This document shows positions 44,385-48,148 of a stretch of 48,148 nt of DNA, piece after piece. The stretch comes from Symbiodinium natans. Taxonomy: Eukaryota > Sar > Dinophyceae > Suessiales > Symbiodiniaceae. The stretch is from the NCBI GenBank assembly GCA_905221605.1, contig CAJNDS010002303.1:460042-508189 (forward strand), in the 5' to 3' direction. The translations under genes were made by a program, and so were the position numbers. How positions within the stretch are numbered: the stretch's first letter is position 1; every line of letters starts with the position of its first letter. A model generated the notes under the pieces. That model was not told the DNA's origin. It did no database searches and was given only the letters and a program-made list of their open reading frames with translations.

Positions 44385-44590
44385 CCCTAAAAAAGCCTAC
44401 AACCCCTGCACCCTAAACCCTAAGCCCCAAACCCTAAACCCTAAACCCTAAACCCTAAACCCTAAACCCTAAACCCTAGACCCTAGACCCTAGACCCTAG
44501 ACCCTAGACCCTAGACCCTAGACCCTAGACCCTAGACCCTAGACCCTAGACCCTAGACCCTCGACCCTAGACCCTAGACCCTAAGACCTA
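44385..44590 (-). repeat. CCCTAGA variant array
   Basis: CCCTAAA units then about 16 CCCTAGA units (44475-44582), one CCCTCGA. Confidence 0.97.
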
Positions 44591-44628
44591 GACCTACAAG
44601 CCTAAGCCCCAAGCCCCAAGCCCCAAGA

Positions 44629-44704
44629 GCAGCGGAGGCAAAGGAGCCCACGGAGGAAGAGAGGCCCCCAAGTACGGAGAGCCGGGTTGTTTTGGGTTTA
44701 GAGG
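44629..44704 (+). CDS. Acidic coding-like fragment
   Basis: AAEAKEPTEEERPPSTESRV then VLGLE into a TTTAGGG tract. Unrecognised. Confidence 0.3.
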
Positions 44705-44745
44705 CAGGGTTTAGGGTTGAGGGTTTAGGGTTTAGGGTTTAGGGC
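44705..44745 (+). repeat. TTTAGGG tract
   Basis: Five units. Confidence 0.94.
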
Positions 44746-45126
44746 GATTTTTGCCGGGCTGAGTTTTTGTTGGTGAAGGGCTTAGGGTTGAGGCCACTGG
44801 GCTTAGGTTTTTGAGTCGTGTAAGGTTTCGATTTTTCGGAGTGGTGCTAAGTGTCTTCAGTTTAAGGGCTGCTTTCTCAGCCCGAGTCTCACGTATCCCT
44901 AAGCCCTAAGCCCTAAATCCTAGACCTTAAACCCAACACCTTACCCGCCCCGGGGCCTCCCCACCCCCGGCAGGGTTGGGGGGTCTCAAGGGTGTAGGGT
45001 TTAGGGGGTTCAAGGGGGGGGGGCATGTAACCCAAGGTTGCCTAACACTCCCTGCCCAACGTCTCAACTCCGGATGACCACTTCAGTGCAAGTTTGGGGT
45101 CGGGGGGTGACGGGAGTGAATAAACC
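44746..45126. other. Unique DNA, no gene seen
   Basis: T-rich then GC-rich unique sequence, with G runs near 45015. Confidence 0.6.
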
Positions 45127-45193
45127 ACCCTAAACCCTAACCCTAAACCCTGAACCCTAAGCCCTAAACCCTAAACCCTAAACCCCTAACCCC
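45127..45193 (-). repeat. CCCTAAA tract
   Basis: About nine units. Confidence 0.95.
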
Positions 45194-45194
45194 T

Positions 45195-45314
45195 GTTCTT
45201 AAAGTCTCGGAGTTGTGGGAGCTGAGCTCACCGGCTATGTCGTCAGATCCATTGGACATCCAGATTTTGCATGCTTGGCAGCTTGGGATTGCCATACCAA
45301 AGGAAACAAAATGA
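45195..45314 (+). CDS. Coding-like fragment, 39 codons and stop
   Basis: VLKVSELWELSSPAMSSDPL then DIQILHAWQLGIAIPKETK and TGA. Composition favours this over the overlapping minus frame (45164-45367). Unrecognised. Confidence 0.4.
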   Translation, partial: VLKVSELWELSSPAMSSDPLDIQILHAWQLGIAIPKETK

Positions 45315-45369
45315 ATGGCACACCAAGCGGCGCAGGCCGGGCCGGGAGGGTAGGTATTGATGATCAAGG

Positions 45370-45416
45370 GGGTTTAGGGTTTAGGGTTTAGGGTTTAGGG
45401 TTTGGGGGTTTAGGGT
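45370..45416 (+). repeat. TTTAGGG tract
   Basis: Six units. Confidence 0.95.
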
Positions 45417-45430
45417 TGTTGTGGTGGGCG

Positions 45431-45499
45431 CCGGAAGACATGCATCCGGACGTTGCAAATCAAGTGAAGTCGCTTCAGTCGGTGCAGGTGCAGGTGCTA
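45431..45499 (+). CDS. Coding-like fragment
   Basis: PEDMHPDVANQVKSLQSVQV then QVL. Unrecognised. Confidence 0.28.
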
Positions 45500-45588
45500 A
45501 CCCCTAAACCCCAAACCCTAAGCCCTAAGCCCTAGACCCTAAGCCCTAAACTCTAAACCCTAAACCCTAAACCCTACACCCTAAACCC
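45500..45588 (-). repeat. CCCTAAA/CCCTAAG tract
   Basis: Flanked by AGGTGCT (left) and AGCACCT (right), an inverted pair. Confidence 0.94.
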
Positions 45589-45589
45589 A

Positions 45590-45649
45590 AGCACCTGATT
45601 GTTGGGGCCGACGGAAGCACGGTGGCGGACGCCCTCGCTGCACCTATAA
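45590..45649 (+). CDS. Coding-like fragment
   Basis: KHLIVGADGSTVADALAAPI: short, strongly protein-like, between a telomere tract and the terminal-repeat element at 45657. Unrecognised. Confidence 0.3.
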
Positions 45650-45656
45650 ACCCTGA

Positions 45657-45841
45657 CTTCGCCAATCGTATAAACCTCAAACTTACCCAAAGAGCCCGTT
45701 ATCCCTTAGTTCGGGAATATTGCTTATGTAATTTATATAGGGATCCTTGATATGATTTTGGTAGTAAGTAGTAAGTTTCCTTATTTGGTAGGAATACTAC
45801 AGCTTAACCTCTTTGCCTTTCTTCCTTGGTTATTGGCGAAG
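45657..45841. mobile_element. Terminal-inverted-repeat element, about 185 bp
   Basis: CTTCGCCAAT (45657-45666) and ATTGGCGAAG (45832-45841) are perfect inverted repeats. The interior is AT-rich, non-coding and unlike the other families; TAGTAAGTAGTAAG repeats inside. Confidence 0.6.
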
Positions 45842-45954
45842 CAAGAGTCTAAATATACCCCCTACACCCTCAGCCCGAAACCTGCAAACCCCCGACTCCA
45901 CACCATCACCTGAGCACCCTCAACCTCACACCCTGAAAACATCCTTGAGCACCC

Positions 45955-46055
45955 TTCTAAACCCCAAACCCTGACCCTAGACCCCAAACCCTAAACCCTA
46001 AACCCTAAACCCTAAAATCCTATACCCTAAACCCTAAACCCTCAACCCTAAATTA
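45955..46055 (-). repeat. CCCTAAA tract
   Basis: Degenerate at both ends; AGCACCC lies on each side (weak). Confidence 0.93.
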
Positions 46056-46180
46056 AGCACCCCAGACGCCCCAAACTTCTTGTCGAAGGTCTCCCGAGCT
46101 GGTCCTCACCGCCCAGCTGGCCGCCAGGCCCAAGGGTTTAGGGTTTAGGATTTAGGGTCTAGGGTCTACACTCTAACCCT

Positions 46181-46378
46181 ACTTGGAGGATCAGGGTACT
46201 TAGGATTTAGGGTTTAGGCTTTAGGCTTTAGGGTACTTAACACCCCAAGAAAGGCTGTACCTATACGCCCTCGAAGTCCCCTAAGTCGGCGATGATAAGT
46301 AGACTTACAATTGGAGTTTTGCTATTCTACGTAGAACTAGATATTCTACGTAGAACTAGAAACCTCCAAGTAAGCCCT
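46181..46378. mobile_element. Family A hairpin element with a telomere-like insertion
   Basis: Left end ACTTGGAGGATCAGGGTACT, right end AAACCTCCAAGTAAGCCCT. About 27 bp of TTTAGGG-like DNA sits in the left arm between two copies of AGGGTACTTA (46193-46202, 46230-46239). Removing it restores the family arm. A 19-bp direct repeat (TATTCTACGTAGAACTAGA) lies near the right end. Confidence 0.72.
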
Positions 46379-46459
46379 GAACCCTTATCTCGCCTCTGGG
46401 AAGTTTCGCTGGGATCCCCCCCTGCCTCCCTTCCTCGGACGGCGGTTTCTCCAAAACGC

Positions 46460-46566
46460 GAAACCCTACACCCTAAACCCTAAACCCTATACCCTAAACC
46501 CTAAACCCTACACCCTAAACCCTAAACCCTAAACCGTAAACCGTAAACCCTAAACCCTAAACCCTA
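46460..46566 (-). repeat. CCCTAAA tract with CCCTACA and CCGTAAA variants
   Basis: About 15 units. Confidence 0.95.
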
Positions 46567-46662
46567 AGCCTTCTTGGCCAGGCTCCTCCGCGAGCTGCTC
46601 GAGGCATTCCGCGAAAGCTCCTCGGTGGAGGACCGGACGCTCAGGGCCTCTGCGGTTTAGGG
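46567..46662 (+). CDS. Coding-like fragment, helical
   Basis: AFLARLLRELLEAFRESSSV then EDRTLRASAV and TAG. Leucine/arginine/glutamate pattern of an amphipathic helix, starting flush with a telomere tract. Unrecognised. Confidence 0.38.
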
Positions 46663-47012
46663 CCTCAAGGGTTTAGGGTTTAGGGTTTGGGGTTTAGGGT
46701 TTCGGGTCTCTATAGGGTTTCTAGGGCTTTGTAGGGTTTAATCGGGTTCATAGGGTTTATAGGGTTCATAGGGTTTTATAGGGTTTATGGGGCTTATAGG
46801 GTTTATAGGGTCTATACGGCTTCATAGGGTCTATAGGGCTTTTGAGGGGTTGAAGGGTTTAAGGGTCTATAGGGCTTCCGGGTTCAACTGTGTAAGGGTT
46901 TGAGGGTTTAAGGGTTTGAAGGGTTTAAGAGTTTAAGGGGTTAAAGGGTTTGAAGGGTTTAAGGGTTGTAAGGGTTTAAGGGTTTAACGGTTTGAAGGGT
47001 GTAAGGGTTTAG
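46663..47012 (+). repeat. TTTATAGGG and TTTAAGGG variant region
   Basis: About 140 bp of GGGTTTATA-type units, then about 150 bp of GGGTTTAA/GGGTTTGAA units. Different expanded variants of the telomere repeat. Confidence 0.9.
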
Positions 47013-47070
47013 CGTGCCCTGAGTCCCGCAAGGCCATAAAACCCTGAACCGGAGCACTCTTAAGCCTATG

Positions 47071-47174
47071 TTGCATAATATAGGGGCCGGAATAGTTACA
47101 AGTAGTCTTCCCTTATGGGCCCTATATAATTATACTATAATGGCCCCCCAAAACCCTATACAAATTTTTAAGCA
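47071..47174 (+). mobile_element. Family B small element
   Basis: ATAGGGGCCGGAATAGTTAC, AGTAGTCTTCCCTTATGGGC, TATAATTATACTATAATGG and CCCCCCAAAACCCTATAC. Confidence 0.65.
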
Positions 47175-47229
47175 GAGTTTTTCGGACTTCGCCGAATGGT
47201 GGTAGTAACGATATTAAGTTGGAGGCAAC

Positions 47230-47380
47230 ATGAAACCTTAAGCCCTAAGCCCTGAACCCCCCAAGCCCTAAAGCCTAAGCCCTAAACCCCCTAAACCCTA
47301 AACCCAGAAACCCTAAACCACCAACCCCAAACCCCTAAACCCTAAACCCTGAACGGCCCCAAACCCTAAAAACCCTTACA
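47230..47380 (-). repeat. Degenerate CCCTAAA DNA
   Basis: Irregular units, many CCCCTAAA. Confidence 0.88.
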
Positions 47381-47570
47381 CCCCGGAGGAGGCCCGGGCC
47401 CCTAAACCCTAAACCCTAAACCCGAAACCCTAAACCCTAAATCCTAAACCCTAAACCCTAAACCCTAAACCCTAAACCCCAAACGCAGGAGGCCCGGGCC
47501 ACGGTGGGCGCCAACTGGGGCTTCCCCTCCTCGGCCGAGATGACCCGGTGCATCGAGGCAGCCTCCTAGG
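47379..47570 (+). pseudogene. Reading frame split by a telomere-repeat insertion
   Basis: ACACCCCGG leads into AGGAGGCCCGGGCC (47387-47400). After 86 bp of CCCTAAA the same 14 bp recurs (47487-47500) and continues as ACGGTGGGCG. Joined, the frame reads TPEEARATVGANWGFPSSAE then MTRCIEAAS and TAG. Because AG|GA lies in both copies, a GA-AG intron of 100 bp would also give this join. Unrecognised product. Confidence 0.43.
47401..47486 (-). repeat. CCCTAAA insertion flanked by 14-bp direct repeats
   Basis: About 12 units between perfect AGGAGGCCCGGGCC copies exactly 100 bp apart. Confidence 0.87.
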
Positions 47571-47592
47571 GGTGGAAAGGGTGTAGGGTGTA

Positions 47593-47665
47593 CAGTAGGG
47601 TTTAGGGTTTAGGGTTTAGGGTTCAGGGTTTAGGGTTTTAGGGTTTTAGGGTTTAGGGTTTAGGG
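47593..47665 (+). repeat. TTTAGGG tract
   Basis: About ten units. Confidence 0.96.
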
Positions 47666-47912
47666 GGATAGACCCGCCAAGCGTTGGCTGAAGTTTAATA
47701 GCCGGAGACCTTCCATTCAGAGCCCTCGTTTGTTTTTATTTATTTTTTGGCCAACTGAACTCTACCGGTTATTAACTTCGTTGCTGCTGTCGCAAGAGAG
47801 CAGAAACGAAGCACTGACAGAAAGTCGTCCGCAGCGAGCATGGTACAAACGGGTATGCACCTCCTTAGCCTACAGATGAGTATTTACAAGAAGTGGCCTG
47901 TAGGGTTTAGGT
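47666..47912. other. Unique DNA
   Basis: T-rich stretch near 47730 and an ATG frame at 47841 (MVQTGMHLLSLQMSIYKKWP) overlapping the next fragment. No clear gene. Confidence 0.5.
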
Positions 47913-48035
47913 TGCACAGAGGTTGGGGTTCTAGTTAGACAGTCAGGTTCGTCTGGTGGTTTTGCGGTCTTGTTTGGCGACGAGTCAGAACTGACGTGTC
48001 CAGGCCCAAGCGAACGCGACGATGACGCTGCGTGA
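47913..48035 (+). CDS. Coding-like fragment, 40 codons and stop
   Basis: CTEVGVLVRQSGSSGGFAVL then FGDESELTCPGPSERDDDAA and TGA: glycine/serine then acidic, like a C-terminus. A minus frame (47870-48076) overlaps. Unrecognised. Confidence 0.35.
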   Translation, partial: CTEVGVLVRQSGSSGGFAVLFGDESELTCPGPSERDDDAA

Positions 48036-48082
48036 TGCATAGGCCTCACGGGCCCTGCGGCAGGTGGAAGAATCACTCAGCA

Positions 48083-48140
48083 GTAACCCTAAACCCTAAA
48101 CCTTACGTAAACCCCAAACCCTAAACCCTAAACCCTAAAC
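48083..48140 (-). repeat. CCCTAAA tract at the window end
   Basis: Seven units with a short unique break. Confidence 0.95.
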
Positions 48141-48148
48141 GTCGGAAA

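Overview
The window is nuclear DNA from a eukaryote with TTTAGGG-type telomere repeats. A dinoflagellate fits best. In favour: (i) a very large number of interstitial TTTAGGG/CCCTAAA tracts; (ii) short coding-like, GC-rich pieces on a background of hairpin elements; (iii) two sites resembling degraded copies of the dinoflagellate trans-spliced leader; (iv) a gag-like retroelement relic; (v) a candidate exon with a GC donor. Plants, chromerids and some other algae share the telomere repeat, so the placement is inference. I see no intact long gene, no rRNA, no convincing tRNA and no CRISPR array.

Layout. From end to end the window alternates between short telomere-like tracts (about 20-330 bp; by rough count about a quarter of the sequence) and unique islands (mostly 60-400 bp). 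Tract polarity flips dozens of times, so this is neither a normal telomere nor a single fusion. Many tracts have drifted to one variant and then amplified it (CCCTAAG, CCCTCAA, CCCTAGA, CCCTACA, CCACTAAA, TTTAGGGG, TTTGGGG). The islands hold (a) small non-autonomous hairpin elements in about seven families, several with 3-8 copies here, and (b) exon-sized open segments that look like gene fragments. Larger islands are 5.5-6.0 kb (broken coding region), 10.7-13.3 kb (AT-rich block plus broken coding regions), 22.0-23.2 kb, 24.4-24.9 kb (likely Hsc70-interacting-protein relic) and 41.6-42.8 kb (ORF and gag-like relic).

Two results stand out. First, at least nine telomere-like tracts are bounded by perfect or near-perfect direct repeats of 10-21 bp that are not telomeric. 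At 2.25, 15.0, 34.8 and 47.4 kb, removing the tract plus one copy of the repeat joins the two sides into one open reading frame, and at 46.2 kb it repairs a hairpin element. These tracts look inserted, with duplication of the target. Second, 26.00-27.18 kb and 28.38-29.69 kb are two copies of a composite element not known to me: shared 5' and 3' ends, telomere repeat on both sides, and a core of 21-bp tandem units built on an invariant GGGCAAGGTC and arranged forward-reverse-forward so that it can fold back.

The coding-like islands were judged by eye from frame openness and amino-acid composition. I searched the + strand more thoroughly than the - strand, so strand counts are biased. No database search was possible, and names are given only where a motif supports one.
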